Assembly: GCF_013131805.1 (NCBI RefSeq)
Contig: NZ_JABJRC010000002.1
Span: 248,001 to 312,000, forward strand
Length of the DNA stretch: 64,000 nt
DNA from: Kribbella sandramycini
GTDB taxonomy: Bacteria; Actinomycetota; Actinomycetes; Propionibacteriales; Kribbellaceae
Direction of reading: 5' to 3'
Below, piece by piece: positions 48,365-56,689 of the stretch. The number at the start of each line of letters is the position of its first letter. The stretch's first letter is position 1. Position numbers and translations under genes: made by a program. The notes beneath the pieces are model-generated. The model saw only the letters and a list, made by a program, of their open reading frames with translations. It did no database searches and was not told the origin of the DNA.

Positions 48365-49372
48365 ATGAATCGACGGATGCTGACTGCCGCGCTGGTGAGC
48401 GTCGCGCTCACGATCGCGGCGCCGGTGGGGGCTTCGGCCGCTCCGGTCGCGGAGCCCGCGGCGGCGGGGACCGATCACACCAAGCTCTACAACGGGCCGG
48501 AAGGCACGATGTGGTACCAGGTGCACGTGCCGCCGCAGCAGGCTGCGGGGCGGCCGCTGCCGGTCGTGGTGTCGGTGCACGGCTGCACGATGAGCGGGTA
48601 CGGGCTGAACAACATGCGGGATCTGACGAACTTCAACCAGGTCGCCGACGAGAAGGGTTTCATCGTCGTCTACCCGACGCAGGACGTGTTCCGCGACGTC
48701 ACCGGCTGCTGGGGCGGCCTGAAGCCGGAGCACCAGCGCCGCGGGCAGGGCGAGCCGGCGTTGTTCGCCGCGGTGACCAAGAAAGTGGTTGCCGACTACA
48801 ACGCCGATGCCAAACGGGTGCACATCAACGGCGCTTCGTCGGGGGCCGGGTCGGCGGTCATCATGGGCGTCGCGTACCCGGATCTCTACGCCTCGGTCAC
48901 CTCGGTGGCCGGCGCGGAGTACGGCGCCAACGAGATCAACCTGAACGACCTGGACGACGTCCGCCCGATCGACACCGCCAAGCGGGCCTGGGGTCACATG
49001 GGCCGGCGCGCGCGGCCGGTGCCGACGCTCGTCGTCCAGGGTGATCAGGACACGACCGTCCGGCCGTTCCTCGCGGACCGGCTCGTCACGCACTGGGCGG
49101 CCATCGACGACCTGGCCATCGACGACGCCCTCGACGGGGATGTGGACGACGTCGCGGACTCGAACGTCACCGTCACGACGCCGGGCCTGAAGACCTACAC
49201 CCATCGCAAGTACGTTCCGAGCTCCGGTGGGGCGCCGCTGATCGAGTACGTCGTCGTTCAGGGGCTGGCGCACAAGTGGCCGGGCCCGGGCCGCGGGGGA
49301 CTGGTTGACAACGAAGGGCCCGACCTGGCCCGCATCATCTGGGACTTCAACGCCACCCGGACCCTGCCCTGA
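48365..49372 (+). CDS. Secreted PHB-depolymerase-family esterase
   Basis: A 335-residue exported alpha/beta-hydrolase of the LpqC/PHB-depolymerase class. Signal peptide to about residue 26 (ASA). Oxyanion SVHGCTMSGYG, nucleophile elbow NGASSGAGSAV, acidic region VQGDQDTTVRP and the catalytic His in GLAHKWPGP. These enzymes cleave polyhydroxybutyrate or feruloyl/acetyl esters of plant cell walls; the exact substrate is unknown. ATG 48365 is chosen over TTG 48362. The -10-like box and inverted repeat lie 32-46 bp upstream. Confidence 0.9.
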   Translation: MNRRMLTAALVSVALTIAAPVGASAAPVAEPAAAGTDHTKLYNGPEGTMWYQVHVPPQQAAGRPLPVVVSVHGCTMSGYGLNNMRDLTNFNQVADEKGFIVVYPTQDVFRDVTGCWGGLKPEHQRRGQGEPALFAAVTKKVVADYNADAKRVHINGASSGAGSAVIMGVAYPDLYASVTSVAGAEYGANEINLNDLDDVRPIDTAKRAWGHMGRRARPVPTLVVQGDQDTTVRPFLADRLVTHWAAIDDLAIDDALDGDVDDVADSNVTVTTPGLKTYTHRKYVPSSGGAPLIEYVVVQGLAHKWPGPGRGGLVDNEGPDLARIIWDFNATRTLP

Positions 49373-49410
49373 TGCCGGGCCCGGGCCTGCGCTGACGCGA
49401 CAATGCCCTC

Positions 49411-50022
49411 ATGGGCAGTCAGGTCGAACGCAGGATCCGGATGACCCGGGAGACGCGGGGCGCGCAATTGCTGGACGTCGCCGAGGGGCTGTTCGCCGCT
49501 CAGGGCTTCGAAGGCACGTCGATGGACGACATTGCGCGCCTCGCCGGCGTCTCCCGGCCGACGGTCTACCACCACTACGCGACCAAGGACGCCGTCTACC
49601 TGGCCTGCGTCCGCCGCGCCCGCGCCGAGCTCGAGGACAAGATCCGCGAGCCCGAGCAGCTGATCGAATCCGGCGCCGACGTCGCGGCCGTGATGGAACG
49701 CGCCGGCGAAGTCTTCTTTGCCCTCCTCGAACGCGACCCGCAACGCTGGATGGTCCTCTTCAACCCCAGCATCGCCCTCTCCAAAGAGCTCGCCGACCAG
49801 CTCACCGAACTCCGCCGCCACACCATCCTCCGCATCGCCGCCATGCTCACCCGCCTCACCACCCCCGACGACCCCCGCACCCTCGCCTTCGCCTACGCAG
49901 TCAGCGGCGTCGGCGAACAACTGGGCCGCTGGTGGCTGGCCAACCCCGCCACCCCCCGAGCCCAAGTAGTAACCCTCTTCCGAGACTTCACCACCCCCGC
50001 CCTCACCACCCGAGCCGACTGA
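49411..50022 (+). CDS. TetR-family transcriptional regulator
   Basis: A 203-residue regulator with HTH RGAQLLDVAEGLFAAQGFEGTSMDDIARLAGVSRPTVYHHYATKDAVYLACV and a helical C-terminal ligand domain. It lies 38 bp after the esterase gene on the same strand and may be co-transcribed, or it may act on a distant target. Its 3' third is strikingly C-rich (CCC/ACC codon runs) but keeps coding. Ends 4 bp before the convergent phosphotransferase gene. Confidence 0.9.
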   Translation: MGSQVERRIRMTRETRGAQLLDVAEGLFAAQGFEGTSMDDIARLAGVSRPTVYHHYATKDAVYLACVRRARAELEDKIREPEQLIESGADVAAVMERAGEVFFALLERDPQRWMVLFNPSIALSKELADQLTELRRHTILRIAAMLTRLTTPDDPRTLAFAYAVSGVGEQLGRWWLANPATPRAQVVTLFRDFTTPALTTRAD

Positions 50023-50026
50023 AGAA

Positions 50027-50902
50027 CTACTGGGCCAGAGCTGTCAGGTGGGTGAGGCGTTGGGTGAGTGCGGCTTCGAGGTCCGGCGGCATCCAGCGGG
50101 CGGGCGGCTTTTCGCCGTGGATTACCTGGGCGAAATCGGCGATGACCTGCAGGTGGTTTCTGGTCACGCTCAGGAAGAGGTCCGGGCCGGGCCAGTCGAG
50201 TCGGCCTCCGGCGCCGGCGTACGCGTCGAGGATCAGGTCGATCGTGGCAGGGTCGCCGGCGGCGAAGATGTGGGCGACGCGGGCGGCCTCCAGGGCGGCG
50301 CTGTCGGTCCGGACGTTGTCCCAGTCGACGAGCAGCGGGCCGGTCGCGGAGTGCACGAGGTTGTGCGGCTTGAAGTCGCCGTGGGTGGTCACCAGATCGG
50401 GGATTTCTTCGAGGGCTGCCAGCCGCTCGGCTGCGGCCAGGACGACGGGCAGTGCATGGCTCCAGGGGGCGAGCCAGCGCTCCCAGGCCGCACGCGGCTG
50501 ATTCGCGCCCAGCCACAGCTCGGGGACGGCGGCGCGCCCGTGCGGCTGCAGCTGGTGGACCTGAGCCATCGTGCGGCCGAGCCAGCGCTCGACGTCTTGC
50601 TCGGCGTGCGGCTCGATCCAGCGGTGCACGCGGTGGAACTGGTCGTGGATCAGGGCGATCCAGCCGGTGCGGGAGTCGATCGGCCCGGGCATGTCCACGC
50701 CCGCTTCGAGAGCACGGCGTTCGAACGCGATTGCGACCTCGAGCTGGCGGGTGAGCTCGGCGTCCGGCGGGTGGATGTACCGCTTGACGAAGTATGAGCC
50801 GGTGCTCGTGTTCAGACGGTAGGCGTCGTTGTCGCCGCGGCGGATGTGGACGGGCGCACCCATCGGCATGCCCAGGTTGAAGACTCGGGTGACCTCATCC
50901 AT
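50027..50902 (-). CDS. Aminoglycoside phosphotransferase-like (APH/ChoK) protein
   Basis: A 291-residue protein-kinase-like phosphotransferase. Nucleotide Lys in GSYFVKRYIHP, catalytic loop LVTTHGDFKPHNLVHS (H-G-D-x-x-x-x-N) and metal-binding LLVDWDNV. The family modifies aminoglycosides, choline or other small hydroxyl compounds; this one cannot be called a resistance enzyme from sequence alone. ATG 50902 with AGGAC upstream; it follows the CGNR gene by 2 bp, so they form an operon. A longer in-frame reading through the upstream gene is a shadow. Confidence 0.9.
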   Translation of the reverse strand: MDEVTRVFNLGMPMGAPVHIRRGDNDAYRLNTSTGSYFVKRYIHPPDAELTRQLEVAIAFERRALEAGVDMPGPIDSRTGWIALIHDQFHRVHRWIEPHAEQDVERWLGRTMAQVHQLQPHGRAAVPELWLGANQPRAAWERWLAPWSHALPVVLAAAERLAALEEIPDLVTTHGDFKPHNLVHSATGPLLVDWDNVRTDSAALEAARVAHIFAAGDPATIDLILDAYAGAGGRLDWPGPDLFLSVTRNHLQVIADFAQVIHGEKPPARWMPPDLEAALTQRLTHLTALAQ

Positions 50903-50904
50903 GC

Positions 50905-51408
50905 CTAGTCCTGGCGGGTGCGGGATTCGTAGTGGCGGCGGGCTTTCATGCGGTTGCCGCAGCTTTGCATGGAGCACCAGCGGGCGGTGTTGGCTTTGCT
51001 GCGGTCGAGGAGGAAGAGCTGGCACTCGTCGTTGCCGCAGGGGCGGAGGCGGCCGGGGCGCGCTTGCTGGACGGCGTCCCAGGCGAGGACGGCGCGAGCC
51101 GGGATCAGGGTTCGGGGTGGGCCGGTCAGTGTCCACTCGACGCCGTCGGGCGTGAGGGTTGGGGTGGAGCGGATGCCGCGGAGGAAAGGGGTCAGGGCGC
51201 TGCTCGGCTGGTCGCCGCGGACGACGTCCTGAAGTGCTGCGCGGACCGCGGTCAGCGGGGCCCGGCCTTCTGGTTCGGTGAGGTCGCCGCGGGTGGACAG
51301 CCATTGCTGCCAGGCCGTCGTCGCGGTCAGGTCGTCGCGCTCGCGGCCGGCGACGAGCGGGGTGCTGTTCAGCAGGCCGAGGAGCAGCTCCTCGTCGGTC
51401 GTGGTCAT
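50905..51408 (-). CDS. CGNR zinc-finger (ABATE) regulator
   Basis: A 167-residue protein. N-terminal ABATE-type region (to about 115) and C-terminal treble-clef finger CGNDECQLFLLDRSKANTARWCSMQSCGNRMKARRHY with the C-G-N-R that names the family. Such proteins are presumed stress-linked transcriptional regulators. First gene of an operon with the phosphotransferase gene; its start overlaps a GGTTAGAA motif, which recurs at the start of the divergent hydrolase. Confidence 0.92.
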   Translation of the reverse strand: MTTTDEELLLGLLNSTPLVAGRERDDLTATTAWQQWLSTRGDLTEPEGRAPLTAVRAALQDVVRGDQPSSALTPFLRGIRSTPTLTPDGVEWTLTGPPRTLIPARAVLAWDAVQQARPGRLRPCGNDECQLFLLDRSKANTARWCSMQSCGNRMKARRHYESRTRQD

Positions 51409-51492
51409 TTCTAACCCCCTTGGGTCAGTTGACAGGGTACACGGTCCTGAGGTTTCATTCTAACCATCATAAACGCATTGAGAGGGTTAGAA
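51409..51492. promoter_or_regulatory. Three GGTTAGAA motifs in the CGNR/hydrolase divergent gap
   Basis: TTCTAACC occurs at 51409-51416 and 51458-51465, and its complement GGTTAGAA at 51485-51492. The first and last abut the two start codons, so both genes begin with the same GGGTTAGAAATGAC. This may be an operator of the CGNR protein, a shared promoter element, or a translation signal. Confidence 0.55.
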
Positions 51493-52356
51493 ATGACGGT
51501 TCATCACCGGTTCGCCGAGATCGCCGGGCAGCGGTTGTTCTACCGCGAGGCCGGGCCCGCGATTGCTCCGGTCGTCGTCTTGCTGCACGGCTTCCCGACC
51601 AGCTCGTTCATGTTCCGGGAGCTGATCCCGCGGCTGGCCGACCGCTACCGGGTGATCGCGCCGGACTTCCTCGGCTTCGGCCTGTCGGACGCGCCGCCCG
51701 CCACCGAGTTCGGCTACACGTTCGACGCGCTCGCCGAGCTGACCCGCGACCTGCTCGCCGCGCTGGGCGTCGACCGGTACGCGATCTACGTCCAGGACTA
51801 CGGCGCCCCGGTCGGCTGGCGGCTCGCGCTCCGCGACCCGGAGGCGATCACCGCGATCATCACCCAGAACGGCAACGGCTACGGCGACGGCTTCGTCGCG
51901 GACTTCTGGAAAACCGTCTGGGACTACCACCGCAACCCCGCCGACGAGTCGGCCATCCGCGAGGCGCTGACCCTGGAGACGATCCGCTGGCAGTACGTCG
52001 CCGGCGTCCCCGACGAGTCCGTCGTCAGCCCCGACACCTGGCACCACGACTTCGCCAAGGTCTCCCGCCCCGGCAACGACGAGATCCAGCTCGCCCTCTT
52101 CCGCGACTACGCGACGAACCCGCCGCTCTACCCGCAACTGCACGACTACCTACGCAGGCACCAGCCCCCGGTCCTGGCCGTCTGGGGCGCGAACGACCCG
52201 ATCTTCGCCCCCGAAGGCGCCCAAGCCTTCGCCAAAGACGCCACCGACGCCGAGATCCATCTCCTCGACGGCGGCCACTTCCTGCTCGAATCCGAACTCG
52301 ACGCGGCGACCACCCTGATCCGCGACTTCCTGAGCCGCCGGCTACTCGGCAACTAG
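51493..52356 (+). CDS. Alpha/beta-hydrolase of the haloalkane dehalogenase/epoxide hydrolase class
   Basis: A 287-residue cytoplasmic hydrolase. HGFPTSSFMFRELIP (oxyanion), PDFLGFGLSD, and nucleophile region IYVQDYGAPVGWRLAL, in which Asp replaces the usual Ser as in dehalogenases and epoxide hydrolases; the acidic and His residues lie in VWGANDPIFAPEG and LLDGGHFLLESE. Substrate unknown. ATG 51493 follows GAGAGGG. Probably under control of the divergent CGNR gene. Its end overlaps the convergent hxlR-type gene by 15 bp. Confidence 0.9.
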   Translation: MTVHHRFAEIAGQRLFYREAGPAIAPVVVLLHGFPTSSFMFRELIPRLADRYRVIAPDFLGFGLSDAPPATEFGYTFDALAELTRDLLAALGVDRYAIYVQDYGAPVGWRLALRDPEAITAIITQNGNGYGDGFVADFWKTVWDYHRNPADESAIREALTLETIRWQYVAGVPDESVVSPDTWHHDFAKVSRPGNDEIQLALFRDYATNPPLYPQLHDYLRRHQPPVLAVWGANDPIFAPEGAQAFAKDATDAEIHLLDGGHFLLESELDAATTLIRDFLSRRLLGN

Positions 52357-52701
52357 GCGCTTCGCGAGGTTCTCGCGTTCGATGCGGCGTTCGCCCCACG
52401 CGCCGAGTGGGGCGAGCGCTTCGTTGAGCTCGCGGCCGCTGTCGGTGAGGGAGTACTCGACCTTGGGTGGGACCTCGGGGTAGACCTCGCGGTGGACGAG
52501 GCCGTCGGCCTCCATCTGGCGCAGGTGTTCGGTGAGCATGCGCTCGCTGACGCCGGGCAGGCCGCGGCGGAGCTCGGCGAAGCGGCGGGTGCCGTAGTTG
52601 TGCAGCTCCCAGAGCAGCAGGCCCTTCCACTTGCCGCTGACAACATCCAGCGCGGCGTCGATACCGCAGATGTACGGTCCGGAGCGGGGTCGCTTGGCCA
52701 T
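52342..52701 (-). CDS. HxlR-family transcriptional regulator
   Basis: A 119-residue winged-helix regulator: CGIDAALDVVSGKWKGLLLWELHNYGTRRFAELRRGLPGVSERMLTEHLRQMEADGLVHREVYPEVPPKVEYSLTDSGREL is the complete HxlR core, with the N-terminal Cys as a possible redox or electrophile sensor. ATG 52701 is chosen; upstream residues are non-family. It is divergent from an imine reductase-like gene, whose promoter has direct repeats of GTGCGTA. Confidence 0.93.
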   Translation of the reverse strand: MAKRPRSGPYICGIDAALDVVSGKWKGLLLWELHNYGTRRFAELRRGLPGVSERMLTEHLRQMEADGLVHREVYPEVPPKVEYSLTDSGRELNEALAPLGAWGERRIERENLAKRLVAE

Positions 52702-52727
52702 GAGGTCCTCTCGGGCTGACGAACAAG

Positions 52728-52753
52728 GTGCGTAACGCAGTAAATAGTGCGTA
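52728..52753. promoter_or_regulatory. Direct repeats in the hxlR/oxidoreductase gap
   Basis: GTGCGTA occurs at 52728-52734 and 52747-52753, a 19-bp period, in the 88-bp gap; AGTA and TACT frame the second copy. Candidate HxlR-type operator. Confidence 0.45.
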
Positions 52754-52789
52754 CTTCCCAGCCTAGGCGGCGCTACCGACGATTGACCC

Positions 52790-53656
52790 ATGACTTCGAC
52801 GACCGTGATCGGGCTCGGCCCGATGGGCCAAGCCATGACGCGCACCCTGCTCGCCGCCGGCCACTCCGTGACGGTCTGGAACCGCACCCCCAGCCGCGCG
52901 GACGACGTCGTCGCGGCCGGGGCGGTCCTGGCCGCGACCCCGACCGACGCCCTGGAGGCGAGTGAGCTCATCCTGCTCAGCCTGACCGACTATCAAGCCA
53001 TGTGGGACATCCTCGGCGCGAGCACCGGCTCTCTCGCCGGGCGAACCGTCGTCAACCTCAGCTCGGACACCCCGGACCAGACCACGAAAGCGGCCGACTG
53101 GGCGGCGTCGTACGGGGCGCGGTTCCTGACCGGCGGCCTGATGGTGCCCGCGGTGATGATCGGCACCGACCATGCCTACGCCTACTACAGCGGCGACCCC
53201 GAGGCCTTCGAGACCTACCGGACGACGCTCGCCCAGCTCGGCGACCCGCGGTTCCTCGGCGCCGACCCGCAACGCGCCCAGCTCATGTACCAGGCCAACC
53301 TCGACGTCTTCCTGGCCACGATGACCGGCCTGGCGCACGCGACCGCGCTCGTCGGCGCCGCGGGCATCCCGGCCCAGGACTTCCTCGCCGAGGTCACCCA
53401 GCTGCTCACCGGCTTCCCGGCGATGATTGCCGCCGACGGCGTCGGCGCCCGGATCGACGCCGGCGACCATCGCGACGACGGCGCCAACATTTTGATGCTC
53501 AAGGCAACGGCTGACCACATTCGCGGCGCCAGTGAGGCCCTCGGCGTCGATGCCGCGCTGCCTCAAGTGGTCCAGTCGTACTTCCGGCAAGCGATCGACG
53601 CCGGTCACGGCGCCGACAGCTGGACGCGAATCGTGGAGCTTTTCCGCCGTCCGTGA
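52790..53656 (+). CDS. NAD(P)-dependent imine reductase/beta-hydroxyacid dehydrogenase-like enzyme
   Basis: A 288-residue two-domain oxidoreductase. Rossmann motif VIGLGPMGQAMTRTLLAAGHSVTVWNRTPSRA, with the Arg/Thr pair after WN favouring NADP. GGLMVPAVMIGT and the all-helical C-terminal domain (AQLMYQANLDVFLATMTGLAHATALVGAAGI) resemble imine reductases rather than 6-phosphogluconate dehydrogenase. Substrate unknown. Probably repressed by the divergent HxlR regulator. The C-terminus ends FRRP without extension. Confidence 0.88.
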   Translation: MTSTTVIGLGPMGQAMTRTLLAAGHSVTVWNRTPSRADDVVAAGAVLAATPTDALEASELILLSLTDYQAMWDILGASTGSLAGRTVVNLSSDTPDQTTKAADWAASYGARFLTGGLMVPAVMIGTDHAYAYYSGDPEAFETYRTTLAQLGDPRFLGADPQRAQLMYQANLDVFLATMTGLAHATALVGAAGIPAQDFLAEVTQLLTGFPAMIAADGVGARIDAGDHRDDGANILMLKATADHIRGASEALGVDAALPQVVQSYFRQAIDAGHGADSWTRIVELFRRP

Positions 53657-53749
53657 ACCCGGCAAGCGGCACACTGAGCGACTTCGACCGCCAGTTCGAG
53701 AAGGGTGCCGCCCCGTGAGGATTCTTCAGCTATTTCAAGGAATGCAACG

Positions 53750-54991
53750 ATGAAGGGCCGCTGGATCGTCGCGGCCGCGGCAGCTGTCGCGCTGCTCGCC
53801 GGCCTTGGTCTGCGACCGGTCGTGGCGCAGGAGACGCCGCCGGACAGCTTCGCGTTCCGCTTGTTCGGCGGCGCGGACGACCCGGCGCGGCTCGCGCAGG
53901 TGGAGGTGAACCGCTACCGCGTCTTCCTGCTCAGCCCGTACATGCGCCGGATCGCCGCCGCCGTCAAACGAACCCGTCCCGACGCTTTGGTCTACGTCTA
54001 CAAGGACGCCAGCTCCACCCGGCGCGATCTCAGTAGACCAGCCAGTGAATGGTGCAACGCGGACGGCGGCACGATCGGCCGCGACTGGGGTGTCGACTAC
54101 TGCGACACCGCGGCCAACCATCCGGAGTGGTTCCTGACCGTCAAGGGCAACCGCTTCGAGTACGCCGGCTATCGCGCCCACTGGCACACCGACGTCGGCG
54201 CGGCCGGCTACAAGGAGCGCTGGACGGCGAACGTGCTCGCCGAACTCCGCGCCAGCACGGTGATCGACGGCATCTTCGTCGACAACCAGCTGACCAAGAT
54301 CGGCGCGTACACCCCAGGCAGCGTGCCCCCGGACCAGTACGCCGACGATCAGGCCGGCCAAGCGGCGTACCAGCAGTTCATCGACCACGCCGGCCAGGCC
54401 CTCGGCGCGGCCGGCTACGGCGTGATGGCAAATATGGCCGACGCCCGGCTCTTCCCCGGCCTCTGGGATCGGTACTCGCGGCACCAGTCGGCCGGGTTCG
54501 ACGAGTTCTGGACCACTTTCGGCGGCACGGAGTCCGCGCCCGACAACCTCCCGGCGTACGAGCCGTCGGGCTGGCAGGTCCAGCTCGCCGAGGTCGACGC
54601 GAACGCCAGGCTCGGCAAACTCGGCGTCTTCAGCGCCCAGACCTCCGGCGGCCGCTGCGTCGAATGCGCCCGCTACGGCTACGCGAGTTTCCTGCTCGCG
54701 GACGACGGCACCCAGGCCTTCATGGAGTCGAACGTCGACGCGGTCGTCGGCGACTGGGTCGCCACCCGGGAGATGTACGACTGGGCGCTCGGCGCGCCGA
54801 CCGGCGTCCGCACCCAGCCGCAACCCAACCTGCACCAGCGCACGTTCGCCCAAGGTCTCGTCCTGGTGAACGCCGATCCGTCCGTCGCGCGGCGCGTCAC
54901 GCTGCCGATGGCCTACCTCGACGAATCCGGCCACCGGGTCACCGAGGTGGACATCCCCGCGCGCCGGGGCCGGATCCTGCGCACGCCCTAG
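53750..54991 (+). CDS. Secreted glycoside hydrolase-like protein (GHL15-type)
   Basis: A 413-residue exported protein with a signal peptide of about 25 residues (VVAQ) and a TIM-barrel-like body. FRLFGGADDPARLAQVEVNRYRVFLLSP, ALVYVYKDASS, NHPEWFLTVKGNRFEY and VIDGIFVDNQL are typical of the GHL15 group of putative glycosidases, in which the last supplies catalytic Asp. Substrate unknown. ATG 53750 follows AAGGA. The stop shares CTAG (54988-54991) with the convergent nitric-oxide synthase gene. Confidence 0.78.
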   Translation: MKGRWIVAAAAAVALLAGLGLRPVVAQETPPDSFAFRLFGGADDPARLAQVEVNRYRVFLLSPYMRRIAAAVKRTRPDALVYVYKDASSTRRDLSRPASEWCNADGGTIGRDWGVDYCDTAANHPEWFLTVKGNRFEYAGYRAHWHTDVGAAGYKERWTANVLAELRASTVIDGIFVDNQLTKIGAYTPGSVPPDQYADDQAGQAAYQQFIDHAGQALGAAGYGVMANMADARLFPGLWDRYSRHQSAGFDEFWTTFGGTESAPDNLPAYEPSGWQVQLAEVDANARLGKLGVFSAQTSGGRCVECARYGYASFLLADDGTQAFMESNVDAVVGDWVATREMYDWALGAPTGVRTQPQPNLHQRTFAQGLVLVNADPSVARRVTLPMAYLDESGHRVTEVDIPARRGRILRTP

Positions 54992-56157
54992 AATGTCGGC
55001 GGGCCGCCGAGGAGCGCGCGGCGGCCGGCATCGGCGTCGGTGAAGAAGTTGGGTCGCTGGACGTCGGTGTCGTAGTAGCGGTGGAAGACCGGTGTCTGGG
55101 CGCCGGACAGCGGCGGCACGATCCACGACCAGTCGGCCGGGCACCGCCGTCCGGCCCGCTGCTCGCGTTCGAGGTGGATGAGGAAGCGGCGCGACTCGGT
55201 GTGGTGATCGGTGATGCTGACGCCGTTCTGCCGGTAGGAGTGCAGAACGGCGCGGTTGAGCTCGACCAGCGCCCGGTCGCGCCAGAGCGTCGCCTCGTCC
55301 GAGGTGTCGAGCCCCATCCGCTTGGCGACCTCGGGGACAACGGCGTACCGGTCGTTGTCGGCGAGGTTGCGGGCGCCGATCTCGGTGCCCATGTACCAGC
55401 CGTTGAACGGCGCGGCGGGGTAGGAGACGCCGCCGATCTCGAGCCGGTTGTTGCTGATCACCGGGACGGCGTGCCAGCGCATCCCGAGCTCGGCAAACCA
55501 CTCCAGCTCCGGATGCTCCAGTGCGACCTCCTGGACGGCGGCCGCGGGCAGCTCGAACAACCGCGGCCCCTCCTCGACGGTCTCCACGACCAGCGGCAGT
55601 ACGTCGAACGCCCCGGGCTGCTCCGGCGGCCGCCAGCCGCGGCGGACGACCTCGCTGGTGAACGCCCGGTAGCGCGGATCGCCGAGGACATGGCCGTCGG
55701 ACTGTTCGTACCCGGCGTACCGGATCAGCTGCTCGTTCCAGATCCGCGGCGCCGGCCGGCCCGGCAGCTCAGGAGCGAAAACGCTGATCAGCGGCCGGAT
55801 CCGCCCGCCGTTGAAGGCGACGCGCAGATGGTCGAAGCAGTGCCCGGCGACCTCGCCCGCGGCCGAGACCGACCGCAGGTCCCGCACCTGCAGGCTCTGC
55901 CAGTACAGCCGCCCGATACAGCGCGCGTTGTTGCGCCAGGCGGCGCGGGCGCCGAAGACCAGCTCGGCCGGCGTGTGCCGGTACGTCCCGGAGCGGTCGA
56001 GCTCCGCGCGGACGGTGTCCAGGCGCGGGCCTGGCGGACCGGCCTCGGGATGCTCGGCGTGAAAGAGCCGAAGGAAGTCTTCGGCCTCGGCAAACTCCAC
56101 CGCGGGCCTGGTGGCCGGGGCGGTGCGAATGGGGCAGGTTGCCGGTGAATCATTCAT
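54988..56157 (-). CDS. nos: Bacterial nitric-oxide synthase oxygenase
   Basis: A 389-residue haem enzyme that oxidises L-arginine to citrulline and NO. C80 in AAWRNNARCIGRLYWQ is the haem thiolate ligand; E259 in PFNGWYMGTEIG binds the guanidino group; IWNEQLIRYAGY, GMRWHAVPVISNN and DHHTESRRF are other family blocks. There is no reductase domain, as in other bacterial NOS, so electrons must come from another protein. Its ATG at 56157 overlaps the stop of the coiled-coil gene (8 bp), the second gene of an operon that begins with a flavohemoprotein. Confidence 0.95.
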   Translation of the reverse strand: MNDSPATCPIRTAPATRPAVEFAEAEDFLRLFHAEHPEAGPPGPRLDTVRAELDRSGTYRHTPAELVFGARAAWRNNARCIGRLYWQSLQVRDLRSVSAAGEVAGHCFDHLRVAFNGGRIRPLISVFAPELPGRPAPRIWNEQLIRYAGYEQSDGHVLGDPRYRAFTSEVVRRGWRPPEQPGAFDVLPLVVETVEEGPRLFELPAAAVQEVALEHPELEWFAELGMRWHAVPVISNNRLEIGGVSYPAAPFNGWYMGTEIGARNLADNDRYAVVPEVAKRMGLDTSDEATLWRDRALVELNRAVLHSYRQNGVSITDHHTESRRFLIHLEREQRAGRRCPADWSWIVPPLSGAQTPVFHRYYDTDVQRPNFFTDADAGRRALLGGPPTF

Positions 56158-56689
56158 ACGGGCGGTCGAACAGCGGGTCGTTCGGACGACGTGTCGGCGG
56201 CGTACCGCCCAGCTGGTCGACCTCGTTCGCGAACGAGTCGACGATCGACTGCATCTGCGCATGTGCCGTCTGCGCGTAGGACCGGACCTGCAGGCCGGCG
56301 GTGTCCATCGCCTCGGCGACGATCTTGCGCTCGTGGGCACGCGCCTGGCTGATCCGCTCGCGTGCGTCCCGGCTGACGTCCTGGACCATCTCCTCGACCA
56401 CGAGCTGGGCCTGGCTGAACATCTGCACGATCTGCTCGTTGACGCGGTTGCCGGCCTCCTCCTGCTCGGTCTGGATCGCCTGCAGCTCCGCCCGGCTGCG
56501 CTGCAGCTCGGCGAGCAGACGCTCGCTGCGGGCCTGGCTGTCACTCAGCTGCCGCTCGGTGGTCTGGACCTGATCAGCCAGCTGATCGAGGTACTCGTAG
56601 ACCTCGGTCGGGTCCAGGCCACGCATCCGCCGCCGGAACGCCGCGGCCCGGATCGACTGGGGATTGTGATAGCGCGAAAGGGTCGTCAC
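56150..56689 (-). CDS. DivIVA-like coiled-coil protein
   Basis: A 179-residue cytoplasmic protein. An N-terminal DivIVA-like motif (SIRAAAFRRRMRGLDPTEVYEYLDQLADQVQ) is followed by a long coiled coil up to residue 155. DivIVA-fold proteins mark curved membranes and cell poles. Start GTG 56689 is preceded by AGGAGA at ideal spacing, although it lies 116 bp inside the upstream flavohemoprotein frame. It sits between the flavohemoprotein and NO synthase genes and overlaps the latter by 8 bp. A scaffold that brings the two enzymes together or to the pole is possible, but inferred. Confidence 0.88.
   Translation of the reverse strand: MTTLSRYHNPQSIRAAAFRRRMRGLDPTEVYEYLDQLADQVQTTERQLSDSQARSERLLAELQRSRAELQAIQTEQEEAGNRVNEQIVQMFSQAQLVVEEMVQDVSRDARERISQARAHERKIVAEAMDTAGLQVRSYAQTAHAQMQSIVDSFANEVDQLGGTPPTRRPNDPLFDRPYE

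Noticed and set aside
50027..51304. 425-codon version of the phosphotransferase gene
   Set aside because: The extension reads through the CGNR gene in another frame and is Pro/Arg-rich; ATG 50902 has a ribosome site and matches the family start.
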